8,122 nt of DNA, from contig CACZOW010000082.1 of the NCBI GenBank assembly GCA_902782885.1, positions 1 through 8,122 of the forward strand, in the 5' to 3' direction. The DNA comes from an uncultured Ruminococcus sp. GTDB taxonomy: Bacteria > Bacillota > Clostridia > UBA1212 > UBA1255. The position numbers were made by a program, and so were the translations under genes. Below the pieces are notes generated by a model. The model saw only the letters and a program-made list of their open reading frames with translations, was not told the DNA's origin and made no database searches. This document shows, piece after piece, positions 1 through 6,657 of this stretch; position 1 is the stretch's first letter, and each line of letters begins with the position of its first letter.

Positions 1-1350
1 ATAACAACGGCAATATTATTGACAACGGCCGGCTGCGGACCTGCTCCGCACACCGCCGCTCCGGAGGAACTTGAGGCTGCCAACCGCAGCGCAGCCCGCA
101 ACGAAATGCTCATCGGGTGCTGGATACCGCCGCGGCCGCACCAGGTACTGACGCAGGAAGACGCCGATGCACAGATCGCAGTACTCGCCGCCTCCGGCAT
201 CAACTGCTTTACCACCCACCACGGTGAAATGGATGACATCGGCTACCTCACCCGCCTGGCCAATGCCGCGGAAAAGAACGGCATTAAAATGATGATCGAA
301 CTGGGAACGGACCTCAGCGGAGATGGCGGCATGGCGCATAACCTTGATATCGTGCGTCAGACTATGGACCTGCCCGCGGTCCTGGGGTACAATCTGTTCG
401 ACGAACCCACCGCCGGCTATGCTGCCGCACTTAAGGAAGAATTCCGTCAGATCCACGAACTCACCGGCGGCACGAAGCTGCTGATGCTCAACATGCTGCC
501 CACGTACGGCCCCAGGGAACTGATGGCGCCGGAGATCCGTCCCGGACTCAGCTGGTACCGCACATATCTGGCGGATTTTCTGGATACGGAGACGGACGCG
601 CTGTCCTTCGACTTCTACCCGTACAGCGGCAATCCCGGCGGCGACGCCGGCGCCCTGCGCGGCATGCTGGTCAATCTGTCAGACATGGCAGTCATGGCCA
701 AAAAATACCGCAATGTACCCGTCTGGGGCTTCCTGCAGGACTCCGGCTGGGCGGGAATGCGGATCCCCGGGCGCGAGGAACTTTTGCTGATATCCCACCT
801 TCACCTGATCTTCGGAGCCGAAAGCTACTCTTATTTTCTGTACGCCGAGATCTCGGATGACGGCGGCATGCAGGGCATGCTGAACTGGGACGGCAACACC
901 ACCAAAATATACGACCGGGTCAAGGCCAATAACGAACATATTGCCGGTATGGGCTACCGCTTCCTTTCGTACTCACTGAAAGGATTCCTGACGGACAATA
1001 TGAACCGCAGAGAAGACGCGGAGGCGATCGACTCTGCACTCCGCCTGAAAAGCGACATCTTCATCAGAAAAGTCTCGTCAGACTGCGACACGCTGATCGG
1101 GGTATTCAACGGCCGCAGTGCAGAAGACAACGCATCCCGCGGCTTCGCTCAGGACCCTGCCGGAACAGGCTACTACGTGCTCAATTACGATCTGTTCAAT
1201 GACAACAGCGTGACCCTCACTTTCAGGCAAAACACGCCGTACACGGTCTGGGGCCCGGATGGTATCGAGGCAATGGGTACAGCGAAGACCGTCACGCTCC
1301 GGATCGAGCCCGGTGACGCGCGGTTCGTAGAACTTAAAACATTCGGCTGA
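1..1350 (+). CDS. Lipoprotein with glycoside-hydrolase-like TIM barrel (5' end outside window)
   Basis: The frame is open to the left edge, so the true start lies outside the window; a TTG at 19 is the first start-like codon but falls inside the signal peptide. In-frame codons from base 1 read a hydrophobic stretch ending in T-A-G-C, a lipobox whose cysteine codon is at 34-36, so the protein is probably a surface lipoprotein. Numbered from the TTG, about residues 28-320 look like a (beta/alpha)8 barrel: FDEP at 127-130 (E129 is a candidate acid/base after strand 4), DFYPY at 198-202, WGFLQDSG at 236-243, and an aromatic run near 269-275. About residues 345-443 look like a C-terminal beta-sandwich. 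A second catalytic glutamate expected after strand 7 in clan GH-A is not obvious; a glutamine (Q240) lies there. The family and substrate are not recognised. The sugar isomerase and oxidoreductase downstream fit a role in polysaccharide or glycoside use, but that is inferred from context. Confidence 0.72.
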   Translation: MTTAILLTTAGCGPAPHTAAPEELEAANRSAARNEMLIGCWIPPRPHQVLTQEDADAQIAVLAASGINCFTTHHGEMDDIGYLTRLANAAEKNGIKMMIELGTDLSGDGGMAHNLDIVRQTMDLPAVLGYNLFDEPTAGYAAALKEEFRQIHELTGGTKLLMLNMLPTYGPRELMAPEIRPGLSWYRTYLADFLDTETDALSFDFYPYSGNPGGDAGALRGMLVNLSDMAVMAKKYRNVPVWGFLQDSGWAGMRIPGREELLLISHLHLIFGAESYSYFLYAEISDDGGMQGMLNWDGNTTKIYDRVKANNEHIAGMGYRFLSYSLKGFLTDNMNRREDAEAIDSALRLKSDIFIRKVSSDCDTLIGVFNGRSAEDNASRGFAQDPAGTGYYVLNYDLFNDNSVTLTFRQNTPYTVWGPDGIEAMGTAKTVTLRIEPGDARFVELKTFG

Positions 1351-1357
1351 TCCGTTG

Positions 1358-1395
1358 CCGTCCGTGCCGGAGTTCAGGCCGCGGGACGGATTTTA
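1358..1395 (+). terminator. Weak candidate terminator after the lipoprotein gene
   Basis: CCGTCC at 1358-1363 can pair with GGACGG at 1384-1389, with a 20-base loop, followed by ATTTTA. The hairpin lies 8 bases past the stop codon and just before the next promoter, which is the expected place for a terminator. The short stem, large loop and short T run make it a weak call. Confidence 0.35.
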
Positions 1396-1398
1396 CAC

Positions 1399-1428
1399 TT
1401 GAATTGACCGCCCCGGAAGTGATACAAT
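1399..1428 (+). promoter_or_regulatory. Sigma-A/sigma-70 type promoter for the sugar isomerase unit
   Basis: A TTGAAT -35 box (1399-1404) and a TACAAT -10 box (1423-1428) are separated by 18 bp. TG at 1420-1421, one base before the -10 box, gives an extended -10. The predicted transcription start is near 1435, leaving a leader of about 60 bases before the ATG at 1494. Confidence 0.6.
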
Positions 1429-1454
1429 TCAGGTGCGAAAAGATGTTGACACCG

Positions 1455-1468
1455 GCACCGACCGGTGC
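1455..1468. promoter_or_regulatory. Perfect 6+2+6 palindrome in the leader, candidate operator
   Basis: GCACCG (1455-1460) and CGGTGC (1463-1468) are perfect inverted repeats around a 2-bp centre. The site lies about 20 bases downstream of the predicted transcription start and upstream of the Shine-Dalgarno sequence. This position would suit a repressor operator for a sugar-responsive regulator. The 2-base centre is too short for a normal RNA hairpin loop, which favours a DNA-binding site. No regulator gene is in the window, and a chance palindrome in GC-rich DNA remains possible. Confidence 0.35.
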
Positions 1469-1493
1469 GTGATCCGAAGGGAGAAATGACAGT

Positions 1494-2324
1494 ATGAATC
1501 TGAAGACCGGATTGCAGTTGTACACGGTGCGCGAAGAGCTGGCGGCGGACTTTGAAGGGACCGTCCGGCAGGTCGCGGCCATGGGATATGAAGGCGTGGA
1601 ATTTGCCGGACTGTACGGCCGGAGCGCCGAAGAAGTGAAGGCGCTGATGGAGGAAACGGGGCTGAACCCGATCTCCGCGCACGTTGCCCTCGCCGAAATG
1701 CTTGACGACATTGACGGCGTGCTGAAAACGTATAAAACGATAGGGTGCAAATATATCGTTGTCCCCTACCTGCCCGAAGAATACCGCCCCGAACACGGAA
1801 ATTTCGAAGAAACGCTGAAGATCCTGACGTATTTCGGCGAAAAGATCACCGCCGCCGGCTTCACGATGCTGTACCATAACCACGATTTCGAGTTCACCGT
1901 CGTCGACGGCGAGTACTACCTCGACACGATCTACGCCCGCGTACCGGCCGCGTTGCTCAAGACCGAACTGGACACGTGCTGGGTCAACGTCGGCGGCGAA
2001 GATCCCGCGGCGTACGTCCGCAAATACGCCGGCCGCGCGCCGGTCGTCCACCTGAAGGACTTCTTCATGCGCGGACGCCAGAAGGACGGCCTATACGAGC
2101 TGATCGGCATCGATAAAAAAGTCGAAAACAGCGGCGAGAACTTCGGTTTCCGCCCCGTGGGCCACGGCATGCAGGACATCCCGGAGATCCTGAAGGCCTC
2201 CGTGGAAGCAGGCGCCGAGTGGGTGATCGTGGAGCAGGACCGCCCCGCGCCGGGACAGGATCCCATCGAGTCGGCAAAACTCTCCGCCGAATACCTGAAG
2301 GGCCTCGGCCTGATGGCAAAATAA
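1494..2324 (+). CDS. Sugar phosphate isomerase/epimerase (xylose isomerase-like TIM barrel)
   Basis: This is a 276-residue single-domain protein of the AP-endonuclease-2/xylose-isomerase-like superfamily (IolE, Hyi and DTE relatives), the usual length for the family. Recognisable elements are an N-terminal GLQLYTVRE strand (6-14), SAH (61-63), YHNHDFEF (127-134), ELDTCWVNVGG (158-168), HLKD (186-189), GHGMQDIP (223-230) and IVEQD (245-249). D160, H186 and E247 are in the expected places for the divalent-metal site, with H128/H130 and E133 nearby. The ATG at 1494 is preceded by AAGGGAG (1477-1483) at about 10 bases. The protein is cytosolic, with no signal peptide. Enzymes of this group isomerise or epimerise keto-sugars or inositol derivatives. 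Pairing with the Gfo/Idh gene 78 bp downstream suggests successive steps on one sugar-derived substrate. The substrate cannot be read from sequence. Confidence 0.88.
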   Translation: MNLKTGLQLYTVREELAADFEGTVRQVAAMGYEGVEFAGLYGRSAEEVKALMEETGLNPISAHVALAEMLDDIDGVLKTYKTIGCKYIVVPYLPEEYRPEHGNFEETLKILTYFGEKITAAGFTMLYHNHDFEFTVVDGEYYLDTIYARVPAALLKTELDTCWVNVGGEDPAAYVRKYAGRAPVVHLKDFFMRGRQKDGLYELIGIDKKVENSGENFGFRPVGHGMQDIPEILKASVEAGAEWVIVEQDRPAPGQDPIESAKLSAEYLKGLGLMAK

Positions 2325-2328
2325 AACG

Positions 2329-2348
2329 CGGCCGGTCCCGCGGCCGGC
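2329..2348 (+). other. GC-rich intercistronic hairpin
   Basis: CGGCCG at 2329-2334 and CGGCCG at 2341-2346 can form a 6-bp stem with a 6-base loop five bases after the isomerase stop codon. An alternative pairing uses GCCGG (2331-2335) with CCGGC (2344-2348). No T tract follows, so it is not a convincing intrinsic terminator. It may stabilise the upstream message 3' end or mark a processing point between the two genes. Confidence 0.4.
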
Positions 2349-2402
2349 GGCAATACACTCAGCACATAAACGCATAAAATAAACTATTGTCGGAGGTAAA
2401 CC

Positions 2403-3560
2403 ATGTCACTTTCATCGATTCTTGACGAATTCAAAAACACCCGCCTCAAAAAAGAGGAGATCGACCCCAACCGCAAGCTGAAAGTCGGTATCATCGGCAC
2501 CGGCTGGATCGCGGACGCCCACATCAACAGCTATAAAAAGCAGCCGGACGTGGAGATCGTTGCCCTCGCCGACCTGATTCCCGGCAAGGCCGACGCCTTC
2601 AAAGCCAAGTGGAACCTTGACGGCGCGCGCACCTACATGAGCGGCGACGAGTTGATCGACAACGAGCCCGGTATTGACGCCGTCAGCGTCTGCACCTACA
2701 ACTGCCAGCACGCCGAGCCCACGATCTACGCGCTGAACCACGGGGTCAACGTCCTGCTTGAAAAACCCATGTGCGTCACGCTGGACGAGGCCGTTGCCAT
2801 CTGCCGCGCCGAAAAAGCCAGCGGCAAAGTGCTGTCCATCGGCTTCCAGCCCCGCTTCGACGAGAACATGAAGATGATCAAACGCATCGTGGAATCCGGC
2901 ACGCTGGGCAAGATCTACTACATCCAGACCGGCGGCGGCCGCAGACGCGGCATCCCCACGCCCTTCGGCACCTCCTTCATCGCGAAGGACACCGGCGGCA
3001 TCGGCGCGCTGGGCGACATCGGCTGCTACTCTCTCGACATGGTCATGAACGCCATCGGTTATCCGAAGCCCATTACCGTCAGCGGCTATAAATCCGCGTA
3101 TTTCGGCACCAATCCCAAATACATGCCCTGCAAAGAGTATGCCGAAGCGTTCGGCGTTGACGACTTCGCGGCCGGTTTCGTACGGCTCGAGGGCGGCATC
3201 GTACTGGACTTCCGCATCGCGTGGGCAATGCACCTCGACACTCCCGGCGACACCATCATCATGGGCACCGAAGGCTCACTGCGCATTCCGTCAACTGACT
3301 GCTGGAACGGCAGCGTCGGCGGGGCAATGACCATCTACCACGACCTCTGCGGCACCCAGACTCAGACCACCGTGCCGATCCTGCACACCGGCGCCGACCT
3401 GTTCGACCTGAAGATCCGCTCCTTCCTGGACGCTGTGAAGAATGGCACGCCCGCTCCGGTGCCGTCGAGCCAGATCATCTACAACCAGGCGATCCTGGAC
3501 GGCATCTGCCGCTCCGCCGAACTCGGTCACGAGATCGAGATCGAGATTCCCGAGATCTGA
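2403..3560 (+). CDS. Gfo/Idh/MocA family NAD(P)-dependent oxidoreductase
   Basis: This 385-residue cytosolic protein has the two-domain layout of the Gfo/Idh/MocA family. After a charged 25-residue N-terminal extension, a Rossmann domain starts at KVGIIGTGWIADAH (27-40, with G32-x-G34-x-x-A37), and an acidic cofactor-ribose position follows in ALADLIPG (54-61). The EKP motif with the catalytic lysine is E120-K121-P122. The C-terminal substrate domain holds GDIGCYSLD (204-212). D205 and D212 are kept, but the usual histidine is Y209, as in glucose-fructose-oxidoreductase-like members. The ATG at 2403 is set by GGAGGT (2392-2397) five bases upstream. Family members oxidise or reduce a hydroxyl of a sugar, inositol or sugar nucleotide, and the adjacent isomerase suggests a shared catabolic pathway. 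Specificity is unknown. Confidence 0.93.
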   Translation: MSLSSILDEFKNTRLKKEEIDPNRKLKVGIIGTGWIADAHINSYKKQPDVEIVALADLIPGKADAFKAKWNLDGARTYMSGDELIDNEPGIDAVSVCTYNCQHAEPTIYALNHGVNVLLEKPMCVTLDEAVAICRAEKASGKVLSIGFQPRFDENMKMIKRIVESGTLGKIYYIQTGGGRRRGIPTPFGTSFIAKDTGGIGALGDIGCYSLDMVMNAIGYPKPITVSGYKSAYFGTNPKYMPCKEYAEAFGVDDFAAGFVRLEGGIVLDFRIAWAMHLDTPGDTIIMGTEGSLRIPSTDCWNGSVGGAMTIYHDLCGTQTQTTVPILHTGADLFDLKIRSFLDAVKNGTPAPVPSSQIIYNQAILDGICRSAELGHEIEIEIPEI

Positions 3561-3563
3561 CCT

Positions 3564-4106
3564 GTGTCAACGTTAACTCCTTCGGGGCAGTCTCCTGATC
3601 AGCAGGAGCTGCCCCTTATTCAGCAGGGCGATTCCCCTGCCCCAGAAACAGCCTCTTCCGGTCTGCGCGGACTTTTGCGCTATCCGGGCAGCGGGCTGTT
3701 TATTTTTTGCTGCGCCGCGCTGGCGCTGGGGGCAATATACGCGGTGCTGAGCCTGTGCGGCATTGACCTTTACGCGCGCCTCGGGCTCACCAAACTGCGG
3801 TGCGGCTTCCATGAATTGACCGGATTTTACTGCCCCGGCTGCGGCGGCACGCGGTCAACACTTTCTCTCCTGAAATTCCGCCCGCTCCGCTCGTTTCTGT
3901 ACCACCCGCTCCCCCTCTACGTCGCGGCGCTGCTGGTCAATTTCATGGTCCGTTTCATCTCCGCCTACCTCCTCCCCGCGCGCGTCGATCGCCGCCTCAA
4001 GCCCCCGCGCTTCCGCGTCGCATACGTGATCATCGCCGCAGCGCTGCTGGCGGTCAATTTCCTCGTCCGCAACCTGCTGCTGCTCGCAGGGATTGATACC
4101 TTGTGA
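3564..4106 (+). CDS. DUF2752 small membrane protein
   Basis: The 180-residue frame starts at a GTG 3 bp after the oxidoreductase stop, with no clear Shine-Dalgarno, so translation may rely on re-initiation. Hydrophobic segments at about 43-66, 111-136 and 152-174 predict three membrane helices. Between the first two lies the DUF2752 hallmark, with C80 and C90-P-G-C-G-G-T-R97, followed by a positively charged turn and FLYHPLPLY (111-119). The paired cysteines could bind a metal or redox partner, but the family has no established function that I know. Residues 1-40 are polar, rich in Gln, Pro and Ser, and unlike the family core; their DNA folds into strong hairpins. A later start such as TTG at 3675 (about 143 residues, nearer the usual family length) is possible. 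The link to the sugar genes is positional only. Confidence 0.8.
   Translation: MSTLTPSGQSPDQQELPLIQQGDSPAPETASSGLRGLLRYPGSGLFIFCCAALALGAIYAVLSLCGIDLYARLGLTKLRCGFHELTGFYCPGCGGTRSTLSLLKFRPLRSFLYHPLPLYVAALLVNFMVRFISAYLLPARVDRRLKPPRFRVAYVIIAAALLAVNFLVRNLLLLAGIDTL
3584..3620 (+). terminator. Strong terminator-like hairpin inside the start of the DUF2752 frame
   Basis: GGGGCAG (3584-3590) pairs with CTGCCCC (3609-3615). Inside it, CTCCTG (3592-3597) pairs with CAGGAG (3603-3608) around a 5-base loop. This gives 13 base pairs with one bulged T (3591), followed by TTATT. It begins 24 bases past the oxidoreductase stop, so it is well placed to end or attenuate that transcript. The T run is short and interrupted. 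A second hairpin follows at once (GCAGGG 3623-3628 with CCCTGC 3635-3640). Confidence 0.5.
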
Positions 4107-4113
4107 AGTCTCA

Positions 4114-4143
4114 TTTACTCCGGCACTAAAACTGTGGTAGAAT
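4114..4143 (+). promoter_or_regulatory. Promoter for the M3 peptidase-thiN unit
   Basis: A TAGAAT -10 box (4138-4143) is preceded by TG at 4135-4136 (extended -10). A TTTACT -35 match (4114-4119) lies 18 bp upstream. The predicted start is near 4150, giving a leader of roughly 40 bases. It lies directly after the DUF2752 stop, so the next two genes probably form a separate transcription unit. Confidence 0.55.
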
Positions 4144-4188
4144 GGGGGCGGGCAATTGACGCCGGACGGCAGAAAGGAACGAACCCGA

Positions 4189-5940
4189 ATGAGAAGTGAC
4201 AGAAAAGCGAAAATAAATATTGTCCGCAGAGTGCTGCGCACGGCGCTGGTGTTGGCGCTGGTGTTGACCGTGCTGTGCACCGCAACGGGGTGCAAATATA
4301 TTGCCGGCCTGTTCGACCGCTACTTCGGCAGCGGCGCCAGGCCCACCGTAAAGTTCGGGGATATGAAGTACGAGCGGCCGGATATTGACGCCGCCGTGGA
4401 GAAGCTCGCGGAGATCACCCGCTCCATCGAAAACAACGAAGGCACGTACAAAAGCCAGCTTCAGAAGATCATGGACCTCGACGCGGAATACGTTGACGTC
4501 AATTCCATGTACACGCTCTCGTACATCAAATTCGCCATTGACACCACCGATGAATATTGGGCAGCGGAGACGGAGTATTTTGACGAAAAACTGCCGCTGA
4601 TGCAGGGAGCGCTGGATGACCTGTTCGTGGCCTGCGCGCAATCCGAGCACGCGGACAAATTCGAGGAAGATTATTTCGGCGAAGGGCAGCTGGAACCGTA
4701 CAGAAACGGCGAGCTGATCACCGACGCGATGGTCGAACTCATGCAGCAGGAAGCCGAACTGCTTACCGAATTCACCGCTTTCGACTATTATTCGCTGGAA
4801 TTCGAATGCGGCGGGCGGACCGACACGCTGATGGGGCACGCCATGCGCGGCGACGTGACGGAAGACGCGCTTTATCTGGCGTTTTACGAGGCGATCAACA
4901 AGGAGACCGGGCGCATTTTCATCGAGTTGGTAAAAGTGCGGAACCGGCTGGCCGCGGAAGCGGGATTTGACAGCTACGCGGATTACGCGTTTGTCAACCT
5001 GGAGCGCGACTACACCCCCGCGGAAGCCGAAGAATTCATCGGGAAGATCCGGGAGAGTATTGTCCCCCTGTTCAGGCAGGTGGAGGCGACGCTGCCGGAT
5101 ATTGACGGCGAAGCCTCATATTCGCGCATCTCCGAAGGCCGGATACTCGACATTGCCGGGACCGTGTTCAAGCGCATGGACAAACGTTTTACGGAAGCCC
5201 TCGATTTCATGAACAAGTACGACCTGTTCTACCTGGGCTACGGCGACGAGCAGTACGACGCCTCGTTCACCAGCTACATCTACAAATATATGGCGCCGTT
5301 CATCGTGATCAAGGGCGTGGGCGACACCACGGACCTGCTCAATTTCGTGCACGAATTCGGCCACTTTACCGACGCGTACCTGAACTTCGACGAGGTCGCC
5401 ATCCTGGATCTGAACGAGATCGCCTCCCAGGGCCTCGAAAATCTCTTTATACTAAACGCTGCCGACGGAGACATTAAAAAGAGCGATCTGGATGCGCTGC
5501 GCGAATTGCACCGCCAGAACACGCTTATGGTGTATCTGCTGCAGAGCGTATATTACTGGTTCGAGGCGCGGGCATACGTGCTGCCGGAAAACGAGCTCAC
5601 CGTCGAGGGCCTGAACGCACTGGCGCGGCAGGCGCTCGCGGAATTCGGCATGGACAATTACTATCCCGACTTCGAGTTCCTGTGGGCAACGGTGCCGCAT
5701 TTCTACCAGCAGGCGTTTTACGTGATGAGCTACATCACTTCCAACGCGGTGGCGCTTCAGCTGTACGAGCTGGAGCAGGCGCACACGGGCGACGGCGTCA
5801 ATAAATATTTCGAGCTGCTGGAATGGGATGCGTCAATGAGCTTCAAAGAAAACGTGGAGCGCGCCGGGCTGACTTCGCCCTTCTCCGGGGACGCGGTCGA
5901 AAAACTGGCGTCAACGCTCAGAAAGATGTTCGGCATATGA
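4189..5940 (+). CDS. Lipoprotein M3-family zinc oligopeptidase (PepF/M3B-like)
   Basis: The ATG at 4189 is chosen because AAAGGA (4173-4178) lies 10 bases upstream; an in-frame TTG at 4156 has no such site. The 583-residue product is near the usual M3 length of about 560-700. Residues 1-35 form a lipoprotein signal: a basic N-terminus (RSDRKAK, RR), a hydrophobic core (about 18-30) and A-T-G-C with C35 as lipidation site. The peptidase domain holds the zinc motif H388-E-F-G-H392. The third ligand is probably E410 in NEIASQGLE, 22 residues downstream as in M3 enzymes. The C-terminal signature PHFYQQAFYVMSY (503-515) supplies the conserved His and Tyr residues that line the substrate cleft. M3 enzymes cut short peptides and are usually cytosolic, so this copy probably acts outside the membrane on imported or released peptides. 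Its stop overlaps the thiN start. Confidence 0.92.
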   Translation: MRSDRKAKINIVRRVLRTALVLALVLTVLCTATGCKYIAGLFDRYFGSGARPTVKFGDMKYERPDIDAAVEKLAEITRSIENNEGTYKSQLQKIMDLDAEYVDVNSMYTLSYIKFAIDTTDEYWAAETEYFDEKLPLMQGALDDLFVACAQSEHADKFEEDYFGEGQLEPYRNGELITDAMVELMQQEAELLTEFTAFDYYSLEFECGGRTDTLMGHAMRGDVTEDALYLAFYEAINKETGRIFIELVKVRNRLAAEAGFDSYADYAFVNLERDYTPAEAEEFIGKIRESIVPLFRQVEATLPDIDGEASYSRISEGRILDIAGTVFKRMDKRFTEALDFMNKYDLFYLGYGDEQYDASFTSYIYKYMAPFIVIKGVGDTTDLLNFVHEFGHFTDAYLNFDEVAILDLNEIASQGLENLFILNAADGDIKKSDLDALRELHRQNTLMVYLLQSVYYWFEARAYVLPENELTVEGLNALARQALAEFGMDNYYPDFEFLWATVPHFYQQAFYVMSYITSNAVALQLYELEQAHTGDGVNKYFELLEWDASMSFKENVERAGLTSPFSGDAVEKLASTLRKMFGI

Positions 5941-6608
5941 GAGCGGAAGAGCGGCAATTGAGGGCGGTGGTAATTGGCGCTGCTCCGGAGCCCCGGGGCG
6001 CGGAACTGATCGGCAAGGATGATTTTATTGCCGTATGCGATGGCGGCCTGGAATACGCGCAGTCGCAGGAGCTTTCTTTTGAAATGCTGGTCGGCGACTT
6101 CGATTCGTACACCGGCGCGCTCCCGGAAGGCGGGTTCGAACTCATCCGGCTGCCCTGCGAAAAAGACGACACGGATATCGGGTTCGCGGTGCGGACGCTG
6201 CTGGCCCGGGGATTCCGGGAATTCCTGCTGCTGGGCGCCGCGGGCGGAAGGCTGGATCATACGCTGGGCAATCTGGCAGTCGCGGGTGGGGTCGCCGAAG
6301 CAGGCGGGATCTGCACGATCTGCGGCGCCGCGCCCGGGGAAATGATATATGTGTTCCGGGACCGCGCGCTGGAATTGACGCCGGCGTCCGGCGCGTACGT
6401 ATCGCTGTTTCCGCTCGGCGCGAAGACCGCCGCCGTCACGCTGGAAGGCTTCAAATATCCGCTGCGGCACGGCAGGCTGTCGGCGTTGTCAACGCTGGGC
6501 GTCAGCAACGAATTTGCCCCCGCCGGAAGCCCGGACGCCCGCGTTCCCGCCCGGATCATCGCCGAGCGCGGCACGGTCGTTGCGGTGGTCAATTACCCTG
6601 TCAGCTGA
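5937..6608 (+). CDS. thiN: Thiamine diphosphokinase (thiamine pyrophosphokinase)
   Basis: The 223-residue cytosolic enzyme transfers pyrophosphate from ATP to thiamine to form thiamine diphosphate. Motifs occur in family order: CDGGLEYA (34-41), LVGDFDS (51-57), KDDTDIGFA (77-85), LLGAAGGRLDHTLGNL (98-113) and, near the C-terminus, STLGVSNEF (185-193). The aspartates of GDFDS (D54, D56) and DDTD (D78, D79, D81) and the GGRLDH segment form the ATP/magnesium and thiamine site. The ATG at 5937 overlaps the M3 peptidase stop as ATGA. There is no strong Shine-Dalgarno of its own, so translational coupling is likely. The frame runs further upstream, but only inside the peptidase gene. thiN more often sits near rpe/rsgA; its place behind a lipoprotein peptidase is unusual and gives no clear functional link beyond shared expression. 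Confidence 0.95.
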   Translation: MRAEERQLRAVVIGAAPEPRGAELIGKDDFIAVCDGGLEYAQSQELSFEMLVGDFDSYTGALPEGGFELIRLPCEKDDTDIGFAVRTLLARGFREFLLLGAAGGRLDHTLGNLAVAGGVAEAGGICTICGAAPGEMIYVFRDRALELTPASGAYVSLFPLGAKTAAVTLEGFKYPLRHGRLSALSTLGVSNEFAPAGSPDARVPARIIAERGTVVAVVNYPVS

Positions 6609-6610
6609 AT

Positions 6611-6654
6611 ACCGGACGTTCGCTCAGATCGTCCTGTCGATCAGATCGTCCGGT
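6611..6654. repeat. 8-bp inverted repeat between convergent thiN and ribU
   Basis: ACCGGACG (6611-6618) and CGTCCGGT (6647-6654) are perfect inverted repeats with a 28-base loop. They span the gap between the convergent genes and the last codons of the leftward gene. A closer, imperfect partner (CGTCCTGT, 6630-6637) also exists. No T run follows on either strand, so intrinsic termination is not supported, but the hairpin could protect 3' ends. Confidence 0.4.
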
Positions 6655-6657
6655 CGA
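6624..6657. repeat. 17-bp tandem duplication over the ribU stop codon
   Basis: TCAGATCGTCCTGTCGA (6624-6640) is followed directly by TCAGATCGTCCGGTCGA (6641-6657), which differs at one base. The right copy encodes the last residues and stop (TCA at 6641-6643 on the plus strand) of the leftward gene. The left copy lies just past the stop. It looks like a recent slippage or duplication event. Confidence 0.8.

Noticed and set aside
1404..1428. Alternative -35 box TTGACC (1404-1409) for the isomerase promoter
   Set aside because: Its spacer to TACAAT is only 13 bp. TTGAAT at 1399 gives 18 bp and is preferred.
2352..2380. Separate promoter for the oxidoreductase (TAAAAT at 2375-2380)
   Set aside because: No acceptable -35 box is found at the right distance and the implied leader would be only about 16 bases, so co-transcription with the isomerase is more likely.
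2412..3233. Long minus-strand open frame (273 codons) opposite the oxidoreductase
   Set aside because: It lies wholly antisense to a gene with clear family motifs, has no RBS and gives an Ala/Val/Asp/Gly-rich product typical of GC-rich shadow frames.
4156..4188. TTG at 4156 as start of the M3 peptidase
   Set aside because: It has no Shine-Dalgarno and would put 11 polar residues before the signal peptide. ATG at 4189 has AAAGGA at a good distance.
4126..4839. Minus-strand open frame (237 codons) opposite the M3 peptidase start
   Set aside because: It is antisense to a well-supported gene and its promoter, and the product has no recognisable motif.
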